Below are positions 11,033-22,853 of a stretch of 51,699 bases of DNA, piece by piece. Every line of letters begins with the position of its first letter. Position 1 is the first letter of the stretch. The DNA comes from Tieghemiomyces parasiticus (taxonomy: Eukaryota > Kickxellomycota > Dimargaritomycetes > Dimargaritales > Dimargaritaceae): contig JANBPT010000239.1 of the NCBI GenBank assembly GCA_027575765.1, positions 1-51,699 on the forward strand, in the 5' to 3' direction. The position numbers were made by a program, and so were the translations under genes. Below the pieces are notes generated by a model. It was not told the origin of the DNA, did not search any database, and saw only the letters and a program-made list of their open reading frames with translations.

Positions 11033-12457
11033 TTACGACGCTGCGTAGGGTGGCGGGGACACGCCCATCATATCAGCCACCTCGGCTGCCGAGAGTCCCA
11101 CCGGGACCTGATCGTCATACGACAGGGATGGGAGGGCAGACATCACCTCCTCATAATTCAACGGTTTAGATTGTCTATGATCAACCGGGACCCGTCGTTT
11201 ACCGTTGGGCCCTTCAAAGTATGGGAACCTCAAAAACAGTTTCGGGCCTTGTAGCCAAACCAGGCGGTTACGGTAGCGGGGCGTGACATCGTCACAATAC
11301 GCTGGTTGTAACCGGGCGTTGGCATAGTACCGCTGCTGTTGCGTGCCAAAGTCGGCAAACACGCCGGTCTCGGGCTTGATACCTAGCTCCTTCATGACGC
11401 AGACGGCCAGCTTGAGTTCCTGGTCCTCCCAGAAGAACGGAGAGGTAGACTGTAGGGCGCGGAAGATACTGCGCACGTGGGACCGTACGGCGACAACCAC
11501 GGCCAGTCCGCGTAGCACCTGGAGGGCACGGTCGGGTAGCCTAGCGGCTTCCACGTGGTCGAAAAATCGGTACCACAGGCACTCCTTAACGGGCGATTTT
11601 AGGGCCGTCAAGCCGGTGGCGTCAGGGTCAGGGGACTCCGGGTCCGTGTATAACAGCTTACGAACGTAGTGGCTGGAACGGAGCGAATGGATGATGTACT
11701 GGGCTAGTTTTGGTCGAGCCGGGTCACCTACGTAGTACAGCAATGGGTATCCCGACTGGAGGGTCGTGGCGTTGAGTAAATCGTAATCACTCCAGACATA
11801 ATCTTCCATCCAGTCTACAACGTATTCCTCCAGGCGATCCTCGAAGCCATAGTTACTATACTTCCACTTGGGTCGCGTGTCGTTGAGGATGTGCGCCATC
11901 ACTGTAGACTCTAGCGGGCTGGCTTGGAGTAAACGGTCAAGAAAGTTGAGGGCCGTTGTAGGGTCCATATCCTTTGCGTCGGCTTCAAGATGGTCGGCCT
12001 GTGAAGGCAATGGATATGGAAATTGCCATCGGCAGTTTAACAGGTTAAATTCAATAGAGAGTTGGAGTGATTCTAACTCGCGTGCCATTCGCTTCAAATT
12101 CGTAACCATGCTTGTCGCATTTACCTGGCGGTCTAGAGTTAGCAGATCCTTGGGGTCAGGGCCGGAGATCATTAGGCTCTGGGTGCACTTGAAGAGCTCG
12201 GAGCACCGGTAGGCCAGGATGGCCTGGTCGAATTCCGATAAGGAGGATCCGGTGTGGTCGAGGTTAATTTCGAAGTCCGCCACCCGGAAGGCTGCACTTG
12301 GGACCTGCTCCCTAAACCAGTGACGGTTTGCATCTAGATCCCTTCGCGAGATTTCTTCAAACATACGGCACCCACTGTGGCGTAACCAGTTGTCTTGGGT
12401 GGTGGCCAACGGCAGGACTAGCCCAACCAAGGCGGCCGCAAGGGAAGTAGGGGTCAT
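11033..12457 (-). CDS. Unrecognised secreted protein A
   Basis: One exon encodes 474 residues. I do not recognise the family. The N-terminus has a clear signal peptide: a short polar start, the hydrophobic core LAAALVGLVLPLA and a likely cleavage after about residue 20, so the mature protein should enter the secretory pathway. The mature part is mostly helical in appearance, has seven scattered Cys, no second membrane segment and no GPI-type tail. A stretch near residues 320-400 (with VCVMKELGIKPETGVFADFG, then RNRLVWL) resembles the corresponding part of the secreted protein at 15464-17271 (AIGAELGIRQEKFSND, then RERMWL), so the two may be distant paralogues. The TAA stop lies inside a perfect GTAAGT donor sequence, leaving open a spliced C-terminal extension. 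A GC-biased third codon position supports a real gene. Confidence 0.75.
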   Translation of the reverse strand: MTPTSLAAALVGLVLPLATTQDNWLRHSGCRMFEEISRRDLDANRHWFREQVPSAAFRVADFEINLDHTGSSLSEFDQAILAYRCSELFKCTQSLMISGPDPKDLLTLDRQVNATSMVTNLKRMARELESLQLSIEFNLLNCRWQFPYPLPSQADHLEADAKDMDPTTALNFLDRLLQASPLESTVMAHILNDTRPKWKYSNYGFEDRLEEYVVDWMEDYVWSDYDLLNATTLQSGYPLLYYVGDPARPKLAQYIIHSLRSSHYVRKLLYTDPESPDPDATGLTALKSPVKECLWYRFFDHVEAARLPDRALQVLRGLAVVVAVRSHVRSIFRALQSTSPFFWEDQELKLAVCVMKELGIKPETGVFADFGTQQQRYYANARLQPAYCDDVTPRYRNRLVWLQGPKLFLRFPYFEGPNGKRRVPVDHRQSKPLNYEEVMSALPSLSYDDQVPVGLSAAEVADMMGVSPPPYAAS

Positions 12458-15400
12458 TCCGGTAACCTATCTGGTGAGGGTATATAAAATCGAGCAGTAC
12501 CCCAGGAAATAGCGAGTATAAAAATATATATAGAAATACTAGGAAGGCTATACGGCAGCTAAGCCGAGCTATGGTAGAGAACGGGTACCACAATAAACGG
12601 CAGAAAATACACAGGAAAGATGGGATGTGTGAATTGTGAGCTATGCGAGCGTGAAGAGCCCTCCTCTCAACGACCTAATGCTTACGACAGCCGTTGAGAG
12701 TGAGCCCAATGTAATTCGAACTGCTGCATATATATAATATAAAGAAAGGGAAAATGCCGAGGACAACCCAACGAGCGGGGCCCGAGCGGGGACTAGGACA
12801 TGGCTAGACGGAGAAACTCAGCCCGGAACTCGCAGGTAGGCATAAAAAAGGGAAGGTGGCGCGCCCCTTTGTCCAACTATAAATAGAGGCGCTCCGAGAT
12901 CCCCCCCCCAAGAGAAGGGGGACGAGACTGACTCACCGAGCAGCGCTGCCACTGGTATCAACCCTACTTGCGTAACCATGCCAGCCGAGGGTTAGGGGTA
13001 AAGGCAATAACCACCCTAACTGGGATATCAAATTCGATCACCTTTCACTCTCCCAACTAAAGGGGGGGGAGGCGAAAAGACAAACCTCCCTCCTCTGCAA
13101 CAGCCAGCCGTGTCTGACCACCGGACAACCCTTGGCGACCATATTGAATGAGAATTCCCTGGTGCAAAAAAACCCACCCAAATCAGCACTTAATTAGTCC
13201 AATTGAAACCTGAAAGTCCTACTGCCTTGGCCCACTTCGTAGTGTGACGGGGTGTGCAGCCCAAGGGGAGGAGTAGCTGGTAAAAAGACCGGGGGAGGGT
13301 TGCAAGGCAAGTAGGCCGAGTTTCGAATAAAGACAGGTATTTATTACACACTTAACGAACTTACAATTATGGGCAATTCGCCACCTATAAATATGAGTGG
13401 GTTGGAGGATGAGGCATAACCGTCTGGTGTAAATTTAGGCGCTCGGTTCCGGCCCTTCTCCATGAAAAGGAGGATTCAGAATCGAGTTGAGTATGTCTCC
13501 TGCATTTAAAGGTCGCCGCCTTCCTATTTTGCAAAGGATGTGAACAATCCGTTGATAGGAGTTTGACGTTTCCATCAGTAAGACAGATCCTGAAGGGAGA
13601 CGGCATCCTTGGAATGGGAGGTTTCCCAGTGGGCGCCTTGGCTGCAGTAGGATCCTCCACTTGGCCGCCTCCATCCTACTATCCGATTGAAAACCTACAG
13701 AAGACCAAGCGATGAAGGTAAGGGAGAAGCTCTTCTAGAGGACCGAGACGTTTAGTGAATTTGGCCTACATGTCGTGGACGGCCGGTGGTTTGTAAAGTG
13801 GCTGCAAAGAAGAGTGCCAATACCCTCGCTGGTATATGCTCATCTAGAGTGATGGCCACTGTTGTGGGTTACTTGGTGGCTGACTTTCTAGCCCTATGGT
13901 AATGTGGACAATGATGTACCTCAAGGACGCTGCTCTAAGAGCCCCCATTGGCAGACCGTATCAGCGGTGCTTCCTTAATACCAACCCTCCTCTTGGGTGT
14001 CATCCTTGACAACAAGGCTAAAAAGGGTAAAACCAGGGAGCCAAAGCCACCAGCCCCAGTGAATATGGTGTTGCATAGGTAGGGGCTTATGTCGCAAACA
14101 TTCATCACGAAAACGAGCTAGATAGAGCTGTTGGTAGCTGGTGCGACAGTGGGAAACCTAATAGCCTTCCAAACAGTGTATTTACAGAACCTTACATGAT
14201 ACTTGGTAGTAGGGGAAGCGAGACAAATCCAGACCGAGTGTCTGTCGAGTTTTCCAGTGTAAGCGGATGGGTGGCCATGTAAATAGTGGTTTCCTATAGG
14301 GTCATGGTTAGCATGAAAAGGAGTCTACTTGCTGCAAGTAATAGCAAGGCGTGTTGTAGTATGGTCTTTAACCACTACTACTTGAACACAGAAGTAGCTG
14401 GCCTGATAGCCTATGGAAATAGGGCAGCAATTGCAGGCCTATATCCCATTCGCTTAATGCGTGTGTGGTCGCCAAAACCAGCGGCCAAAGGCTGCACCAT
14501 ATCCGGCCCCCTCCCGAAAGGCCAGCAGGAGGCGTCAAGCCGCAGCATTCAACAGCAGCCCCAACCGGAACAAGCCAGTAGCCATGACAGTCCCTGGGCG
14601 GTCAAGTGCAGAGTGTACTCACTATCCAGTCTCATTGCGAACTTGCAGGAGTCTACCCGAGGGCTACGCCTGGCCACTGGCGACCATCCACTAAAATGGC
14701 TGATTTATATTTTATTGAGCTCGTTTCTTTAACCGACGTCAGCCGCCCCCTTAATGTCCAGCGGCCACCGTTAGCCATCACCCCTTGCTCTACGCGTGTG
14801 CAGATGCCAGACCGACAGGGACGCCAGACAATCTAATTCCTATTTCCATATATAAGGGGCCTCACTGCCCGTCGTAACAACATATCCTCATTACTACCGA
14901 CGTGCACACTTGTACCCAGCCTACCGCTGATCTCCTCGTCCAAACCTACCACAGAACGGAAACTAGATGAAACATACAGGCTAGACATGCTGCCATAGCT
15001 AAAGAGCACTCTCAATGTTACAAGGCTTCCACACACATACAGACCATGCACCTTGGCGGAAACCTTTTGGGGCTCTACAAATCCCTCCCCTGGCCTACTT
15101 ATCGTTCTCTTTGGCATCGACGATGGTTCTACCCCGTGGCTCCTCGTTTATACTGCTTCCGACCCATGCCCATCCAGCGTACGCACGCGCCATTTCCCTC
15201 CTATGACCAAGCCCTGGTCATACGCAGGCCCGAACCACGGGGAAGAAAAGCCTAGGCGAATTTCTCCCCGAGGCAAAGTATCCGTCCAGCCCGCACGTCC
15301 CTGGTTGCACCAACTAGCTTTAATAAAACCTTGCTTCCCGGTTAACACGCCTATGCCACTCTAGAGTAAAATGAAGAAAGACACATCGTTCCCGGTTCCG

Positions 15401-15463
15401 CTACTGCCGCTGGACGGTAAGACAATGTTTTTAATCAAGAGTTTCCTCGATCTGATCCTCCTA
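12458..15463. other. Gene-empty 3 kb between the two secreted-protein genes
   Basis: I support no gene here. Base composition is more even than in the coding parts, and no frame shows the GC3 bias of the real genes. Between about 13,760 and 14,460 the plus strand has several open stretches broken by stops in one frame (for example the segment reading LLGVILDNKAKKGK near 13,990), which looks like old decayed coding sequence, but I cannot assign it to an element class. The frames at 13385-13674, 14286-14732 and 14833-15364 show no motif. A TATA-like TATAAATA lies at about 12,879. Confidence 0.4.
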
Positions 15464-17271
15464 TTAATCCCCATAATGGGCCATCTGGACAATGAGGGAC
15501 TGGTCAGGGCCCAAGCGGATGGGAGAGGCGGTATAGAAGAGGCCAGCGCACGGCTCAGAAGGAGGTTCCGCGTAAATTTTAGCTGCTTCCGCGGCCTTCA
15601 GCCACATTCGCTCCCTTGCGCAGCTCTCAACCCGCGAGTAACTGATCGGATTATCTCTGTCATTCGAAAACTTTTCCTGGCGAATACCTAGCTCCGCGCC
15701 AATGGCCCAGACATGTGCCCGGTATTCCACCAATGAAAGAGGGCCATCTCTCAAGACTCCGGAGAGCACCGACCCTGGTTGTATGGCGGTACTATTATGA
15801 AGGTAGCGCAAAGTGATGACTGCCACAGTCAGATCCAACGCCCATTTCGGTTTAGCTCTGACAATGTGACTATACCAATGGAGATGCCTGTGGTTTCTCA
15901 ACCCAAATATGTGATTCACGCCGCTTAAATACTCTCGCAGAACTTGATTCGCGTGCGGGGCGACTAGGACAAGCTTCAAAAGTCTCCCGAGGCGATCATC
16001 GTCAAGCTGGGTGATCAGTTTGTAAATGTACACGTAGGGCGAATCGAGTAGGTCCTGGGGAACAACGCGTGGGGTCGAAGGAGGTACCTGTGAGCTGGAA
16101 GATGGTCCAGCGCTGACACTATTTGAGGATTCTGTCGGGGTAAGGGTGGAGATGGTCACGTCAAGCCCCCCTGAGTTAAGATGATCCTGGATTGTAGAAC
16201 GGAGACCGGAGAGAACCCGCCAGCGCCCATCTCCAGAAAATGAGTTAAGTTTATACATCTGTTGGAAACTAGGGTTTAGTTTATCCTTATCGGGGGCGCC
16301 AGGATCCCACCGGTCGCTGGAAATTCGACGGGAACCGATCTCGATAAGGCGGGCGTCGTTGAGTAGCCAGACTTCAACGAATGGGGAGAAGAGCGTCGCT
16401 AACCGCTGAGGGAGCTGAAGTAGATGCTTTGACAACTCCTCGGCTTCCGTTTGAAGCTTAACATACTCGGCCTTGCTCATTTTAAGCTTGGTGGCCATCT
16501 GCGTAAGGGCAATCCGGGCCTCCTTGCACTGGTCGCTCCCTTCAATGAAGGGTTGTGCTTCGTTCCGTGCGGCGGGTGGTTTCTGTTGGGTTTCAGCAGG
16601 GTATGCAGTTGAATTTCCGGTCTCATCACACCACTTAGCGGCGTTCTCAGAGGCTAACTTGACATTTTTCTCGTCCGACCTAATCCCTACCTCCATGTCG
16701 GACATCTCAAGTTTGAGAGGCTGAACACGGCCTTCCGTCCATCTATCCTCCAAGCGCGAAGGGAGGATATTAGCGAACTGCCGGACGGGATGTCAAGCAA
16801 AGGAGAAAGCGGGTGTCGGCCAAGGTTAGTATTTGTCCTGACAAAAACTGCTGACCCTACTAGAGTTGACACTTCCAAGACCTAGGGTAGGTTAGAACGT
16901 CGTCAAGAATTGGGCGGTTACAACTGCCCGCCGCCGTTCTGGTGCAATGCTTGGGGCCTGGGGAGTCAAAGCGTTCCGCATGACACCGTTTGCCGAAAGC
17001 CACTTGGCTAGCCTACCTTGACCATTTTACGGTGGATATAGTACTTGTAAAGATGATAATTATGGCGAGAAGTAAATTGGAATTGTCTTTGGTATTTAGA
17101 TGGGAGACGGTCTAAAATATCGAACATAAGGTCACCCCTCAGCTGAAGCAGCATGTCTTTACTTTGGGGCTCCCCACGCCTAACTAAGACGTTGGTATCC
17201 GCCGGACCCGACTGGGCCATGGCGGTGGCCAGGAGCGACAGGGAGAGGGCCGCGTAGATGGAGATGCGCAT
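15464..17271 (-). CDS. Unrecognised secreted protein B with F-box-like segment
   Basis: Exon 1 is 17271-17017 and exon 2 is 16777-15464 (522 residues). The donor is AAG|GTAGGC, the branch site TACTAAC is perfect (about 16,829) and the acceptor is CAG|TTC; phase is kept. The exon 1 product starts with a signal peptide (core YAALSLSLLATAMA) and then carries a 45-residue segment reading DLMFDILDRLPSKYQRQFQF and SRHNYHLYKYYIHRK, which has the spacing of an F-box (L-x-x-E/D-I-L-x-R-L-P ... S-R). The rest is helical and polar with a Ser/Pro-rich stretch near residues 275-295 and a C-terminal region that weakly matches secreted protein A. I do not recognise the family and claim no function. An F-box normally acts in the cytosol, so the combination with a signal peptide is odd. 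The exon 1 assignment rests on splice signals only. Confidence 0.72.
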
Positions 17272-18711
17272 GGTGAAAACCAGCAGGTGAGAGGGGAGGA
17301 CGAGGTAGCGGGTTGAAGTACGAGCGATGGAGAGCCTGGCAGTTAGGCGAAGGGGTGAAGGTGGGAGGGTTGGGTGAGGGAACTAGGAGAATGAGCGGTC
17401 TCTCGTCTCTTATATGGGCAGCCAGTGCCACAATAAAAAAACAAGGGTGCGGAGGAGGGAACTGATGCCATAGCTCTACGTCTGGCGCCTTAGACGGGCG
17501 GTGGCGAAGAGGTCCTTGATGCGGTGGGGAGGGGGCGGGAGTCTTTGCAAGCACAGGCGGGTGCAGCCGAGAGGGCGAAGCCACCGGTCTCTGGCGAAGG
17601 TGCGATTTGACCTCGGACGGACCCGTCGGTCTGTGCTACCAGTATAACCACTCCCTCTCTCCCGGAGCCCACTGAGGCACCCATAGTTACACCGCCGGGT
17701 ACCTTGTTATCCATATACCAGTGGCAATGGAAGACCAGCCTCGATGAATAAAAACTTGCAATCTCAGATCAAACGGCCCCTCTTTATTGAAAGGCCTTGG
17801 AGTGTGAGTCCCCCTTCTTTCCCAGGTCGACCTGGGCCCTGCGTCCCATTGTCCTTCTATTGCCTGCACGACAATTTACTATTACAAAATCGATACATAA
17901 TAAAGGGGGGCCGGTAGAACTGGTCGGTTGGGTATGGCTAGAAAGGGAAAACAGTGGGTAGGATGAGCAGTGTACAAGGCCAACCGGCCTGATATAAAAC
18001 ACCGTTCTGGGGCAGTAAAGACGAATTTCTCCTAGAGGGAGGTACCATTCCATTCTTCCTCTGCTCCTTTAGTTGCTTCCCTTTACTCCTCCACTGCAGC
18101 TCTTTTCTCTGCCTTCTCCCGCCCCCCTTTGCCTCCGTCTTCACGTCCAAAGGCCCTTCAAAACACCTATGGCCTCGGAAGGCCCCAGCCTTTCTGGGAT
18201 TCCCCCTCCGAGTCGTCATCTGTACTCCCTCCCTTGTACCGGTTGGTATTTCATAACCCTCCACTTTCCCTGTCTTTCTTTCTATATAATTATATTGCTA
18301 TTTTTTCTCGCCGGCCTAAAGCGAAATCATAGTATATTAGTATATAGGAAACGGTAAGTTAACCTACACTCAAGTGCCGACCAAGCCAGACCTGGGTAGT
18401 ACTGGCCGCCGTCTACCAATCCTACAATCGCCAAGCTGCGAGAGGGGGGCGGCACCAACTCCAAGCTCCACAACCTGCCATTCCGATAGTCGCCGCCTTT
18501 TCCTTCGGATGATGGCAGGGAGTAGGAGAGGTGACGTGCCCGAATATATTATTGTGTGCTTCAGCTGTATCGCATGACCCACCGGCTCACCCGAGAAGTC
18601 GGAAACTACAGCATAAAATGCCACCCATCTGCAGTTTTAAGACTGGACATGGACCCGCCGCAACTAGGTCAACATAGATTTAATATTAAATATATTGGTA
18701 ATAATGGCCGT
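17272..18711. other. Intergenic stretch downstream of the MFS gene
   Basis: No gene is supported in this 1.4 kb. The plus strand has a long pyrimidine-rich tract at about 18,050-18,260. A TATATAA-like run lies at 17,411 on the minus side of secreted protein B and could serve its promoter. The frames at 17180-17584, 17938-18264 and 18370-18624 show no motif. Confidence 0.4.
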
Positions 18712-20759
18712 CTATAGGGTGTATCGGAAATTCCGGTACTTGACTACAGCCTCGGGAAGCTGACGCCGTTGTTCTGGGGTGAGTTCACCGACAACTGGTG
18801 GCTCGGCTTCAGTCTCCACCTCCTCTACCGCCGGTTGGTACATACACGGTCCAGTTTGCAGGATGCTATCGATGCGGTTGTTTTCTCGCTTGAGTAGGAA
18901 GCGGAGAGTGAGCGCCAGTATGGCGACCATGATGAGGAAGGCCATGTTTAACAGATGACTTGTAATGTACCGTGGAGCCTCACCAGGACGGTAAAATTGG
19001 CCCGATATCACACCGCTAAAGTTACCAAACGAGATGACGAGGGCGGTGGCGGTGGCAGCCTTGGTGGAACCCACGAGGTTGTTGGTGAGCCAACCTAGGG
19101 TGGGCGGTAGGGACGCGTTGTACATGGACAGGAGGGTACATATGATGGCGTAGCGGCCTCCGCCGTGGGGGATGATGGCGAGAAGCACGTACCCGAGGGC
19201 ACCGAGAACAGCCGGTCCGGCAACGTGGTACCCCCGCTCGCCCGTCCGATTAGAATGGATGGAGCAGAGGACGGTCCACACAGCGCTTACGATGCTGGGC
19301 GGGATAGTCAAGAGTTGGGCCTGCCATGAACTGAACCCCAGGTCACGGATAACGGTGGGCTGGAACAGACTCATGGCGTAAAGCGGATTGAGAAACCCGA
19401 GGAACATGAACATGTAGAACCAGGTTTTGTAGTCCACTACCGCGGCTTTGAATTGCGACCATTCGAAGCGGTCGTCTCCGACGTCGGTATAGTCCAGAGC
19501 TATCCGGCGGTGCGCATAGGACTTTTCCCGCGGGGTCAGCCAGGAGGCCTGTGCCGGGGAGTTGGGGATGTAGAACCAGGTGGCCACGCCTAGGAGGACC
19601 GACGGGATGCCTTCGATGAGGAAGAGCCACTGCCACGCCCGGAGCCCGCCTACGTAGTCCAGATGTCCGAAGCCGAAGGCCAGGAGACCCCCCATGGTGC
19701 TCGACAGAGCCGCCGAGATATAAAAGAAGGCGATACGGGCACTGATCTCCCGGCGGGTGTACCAGTGGGTCAGGTAGAAGACAATACCTGGAAAGAGGCT
19801 GTGGAGATGGGAAGGAGGAGGAGAAGGGGGGGGGGCGACAAGGCAGCAGCAGGTGAGCCACGGTGAAAGGGGCGAGGGAAGTGGCCAGACAAATTATGGG
19901 TCAAAGCCCTGGCTAAGCAGTAGCAGACCAGGCCCGGCGCCTTATCCAATGACGCGCATCGATGTACAGCCAAACGTCAAACATGCCTATCACCTACCCT
20001 GCCTCCGATACGCCGAAAAAGAAGCGCAGTACAAAGAAGCCGGCAAAGCTGGAGACGGCGGCAGTACACATGGAGATACTGCCCCAGAGGATCCCGATAC
20101 GGCCCAGCCAGCGGTTGGCCCCGAACCGCCGCAGGGCCAGATTGGACGGGATTTCAAACAAGATGTAGCCGACGAAGAAGATGGACAGGCACCACGAGAA
20201 CTGCGAGGGGGTCAAGCCCATGTCCTCCTCCAGCGTGAACAGTTTAGCGTTACCTAGCGAAGATGCGGCGGTGTGGTGATAGAGGAGGGGTGGGGGTGGT
20301 ATCAGGAAGTTAGAGAGCGCTGTAGGTGCGATAGGTAGGCAGGGATTGTCCTACTGTAGGAGCCGTGGCCCAGCCAACTTCTCTCTCCCCCTCTCCAAGT
20401 TGATTGTCCTGCCTCCCAGGCGCCTGGATCTTAGATCCAACTGGTACACCTCACTTAACCTGGCTCTGTTTGTTCCACTTGCCAATATTGATCCGGTCTA
20501 GGGTACAGAACAGGTAAACGACACCAAAGAACGGAATCAGGTGCCAGTCGAGTTTCCGCACGAAAGCCCGGTGCTCGAGCTCGGTAAATTCATTCTCGTC
20601 ACTGTCGAGGTCTTCGTCGCGGGTGGTAGTGGCGATGTCCTTGGCGAACTGGGACACCTGCCGGGTCCCATCGGTCGAAGGGCCGCGCTTGGAGTCGTCC
20701 GAAGTGCGGGGGCTGTGGTCGACCAGCGGAGTGGTACCGGTCAGGGTCGAGGAGGGCAT
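18712..20759 (-). CDS. MFS anion permease, allantoate/nicotinate (Dal5) family
   Basis: Exons are 20759-20483, 20253-19998 and 19798-18712 (539 residues). The protein is a 12-span major facilitator of the anion:cation symporter group that in fungi imports allantoate, nicotinate, pantothenate or related organic anions at the plasma membrane; the substrate here cannot be told. Family features are LDRINIGNAKLFTLEEDMG joined over intron 1, then GYILFEIPSNLALRRFGANR in span 2-3, FFFGVSEAGLFPGIVFYLTH joined over intron 2, and WYTRREISARIAFFY in the central part. The N-terminal tail of about 65 residues is polar and Ser/Thr/Asp-rich. Intron 1 needs a GC donor (G|GCAAGT) and the acceptor CTAG|GT; no GT donor keeps the frame. 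Intron 2 is GG|GTAGGT to CACAG|C. The first in-frame ATG is at 20759; the frame extends a few codons upstream through a GTG only. Confidence 0.9.
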
Positions 20760-22853
20760 GGGGCGGCAACGAGTGGCCACAATGCGGGCGAGGGTAGCGG
20801 GGTGGGAATGTGTGCAGGCGCGGGGGCCAATGCCGTGCGCGCGAGAGACCGGTAGGTTTCAGTGGGTAAAGGGACACAGTCACTGCTAACCCCAAGGTAG
20901 ACGGAATGGGGGGAATGCGGCCAGGCCGTATAGGGGCGGGGGGTATACAAACTCACTGGGAGCAATGATAGGGCCCGAGGGGCCTTGTCGACCCGGAGCG
21001 AGGGGGGGAGCGAAGGGGGACCCCGTGTATCCGAAGGGTCGGGTTAGGAGGCGCCGCGAAATCAGGCCAGCCAATCCAAAAATGAAGCAGGCAGGGGGCG
21101 CCAGGCAAGAAGGGAATCGGTTGGATACGGAGTGCTGTAGCCAGATAAGTCCGTCGCAGTTCTGAAGAGTTAAGGGCGGATGTTCAGCTTCTATCTATAT
21201 GTCTATATATATGTAGACGAGATGGGATGATGGTCAGACCCCATCGGCACAGTGTCCTTGCCCACCGCACCCCCCCCCCCAACCTGTCTCGGACACCGGT
21301 ATTGAACTGCTGAGGGGGAACTTGCAAGGCCGCATCAAGTCTCGCGCCAGAACACTCCCACGTCCATCCCTCGCCTTTCATGAAAACCCCCCGCCCCCGA
21401 TCACTTATCGCACCACTCCCCGTATCGCTGTACCACTTGCCCCTCGGCGCCGAGGAAGGAAGAGATACGTCGTCTACTGTTCCCATGGGCTGCATTGATT
21501 GGTGCCTTGTGAGCCACCGCGGCTTGCTTATTCGCCAGAGCCGGCAGCTGCCGCTGCGAAGGCAGTGGTGGGTGAAATATACGGCGTACAGTCGACCTCT
21601 TTCGACGTACGATTTGATTATGCGTGTAGCCGAGCACACACGCAGGGTGCAGCCATCACCTTGATGGTCTTCGGAGGGCCCAGAGCCGTGCCTCACGAGC
21701 CGCTAGATGGCCGTCCGCCAAGCTGTGGGCCGGAAGAAGTAGATCGATGGATCAGGCCACCCTGAAGAACCCCGGCGGGCTGGTAGTAAAAAAAAGGGAG
21801 GCGGTATCGTAGCAGGGACTTAGACCCAACCCCACACGGCACGTTCGGAGGAGTCATAATTACTCACGATCACGTCCAAGGCCGAACCAATCTTGGGCCT
21901 GTTTAACGCTGGCCGGAGCGACTGACGCAGTAAGTAGCCGGGGCATTGTCGCAGGGAGGGGGGCTGAGTTGGTCGATGACACGTTTGCCTTGTTCTTTGC
22001 AGCCAACTGCATGTCAGCTATCAACCGATGGCACGGTGTCTTCTCGTTCGCCCAGGAACCGCTTGTGCATTGGAGAAGCCGACCAATGCTCCGCCCGCCC
22101 GGGCCGGTCGTGCAGTCTGTGTGTAACGACGGATGGCGAGAGGGGGATGTGAGGAAGCGAGGCGCACCGCCCAAGGAAATGCTTCCCTTGTGAAAGCGTG
22201 GATGTGGTGGAGAGCAGACGCCCAGCTTACCGAACGGCCTCTAGTGCAACCTGGGCCAGGTGGCAAGCCCATCCGTCCGTTCTCCAACGACATATCCTGG
22301 CCAAGGGGCTGCTGGGGGCGGGCCGGCCCCCCATCCTTTGCAGGATCTAGAGCGCAGAAGTACAGCCATAGGTCCTCGCGTCCAATCGACGCAGGTTACC
22401 GGGCCTCCACTTGTGTAGTCAGTGGGGGCGTCTGACACCTTGCCGCTAATCCTGCATGACATGCGCACACAGTGCCCCCAGTCACCTTGCCATTTCATCT
22501 GATCAAGCGGGGTCAGAGAAGCATAGTGTTTATCCACGGGGACCGGTGCACCATCCCAGTCGGGCGTGGGTCATCATTAAGAGCCCGCCCAATCATCTTG
22601 TCTAGAAGGCAACAGTGGCATTTAAAGGCCGCCGGTAACCCCGTGGTCATTAGCTAATCCATCGTAGACTGCACGGCTCAGAGGACGAGTATGCCCCCTG
22701 GCCGCAGGTTCATCAGACCACGCATCTTTATGTACGTCGGGGTCCTTAATACGCCTCTCCACTGCTTTATTGGATACGTCGTTGGCGGCAAACACGGAGG
22801 AACACGAACCACGCCGATTGCCTGGGCCAGGAGAGGGGGGCAGTGTCGCTCCT
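20760..22853. other. Intergenic 2.1 kb, MFS gene to YccF gene
   Basis: I support no gene. Several overlapping frames occur on both strands (21184-21765, 21860-22435, 22241-22537) but none has motifs, and their codon positions show no consistent bias. Homopolymer G and C runs and a TATATATATG run at about 21,200 are present. The promoter of the MFS gene should lie in the first few hundred bases. Confidence 0.4.

Noticed and set aside
14286..14732. 148-codon plus-strand frame in the gene-empty region
   Set aside because: It has weak codon bias, no motif and another overlapping frame. Thoughts of a copia-type remnant could not be backed by any catalytic motif.
21184..21696. 170-codon minus-strand frame
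   Set aside because: It overlaps an equally long plus-strand frame; neither has motifs or a consistent codon bias.
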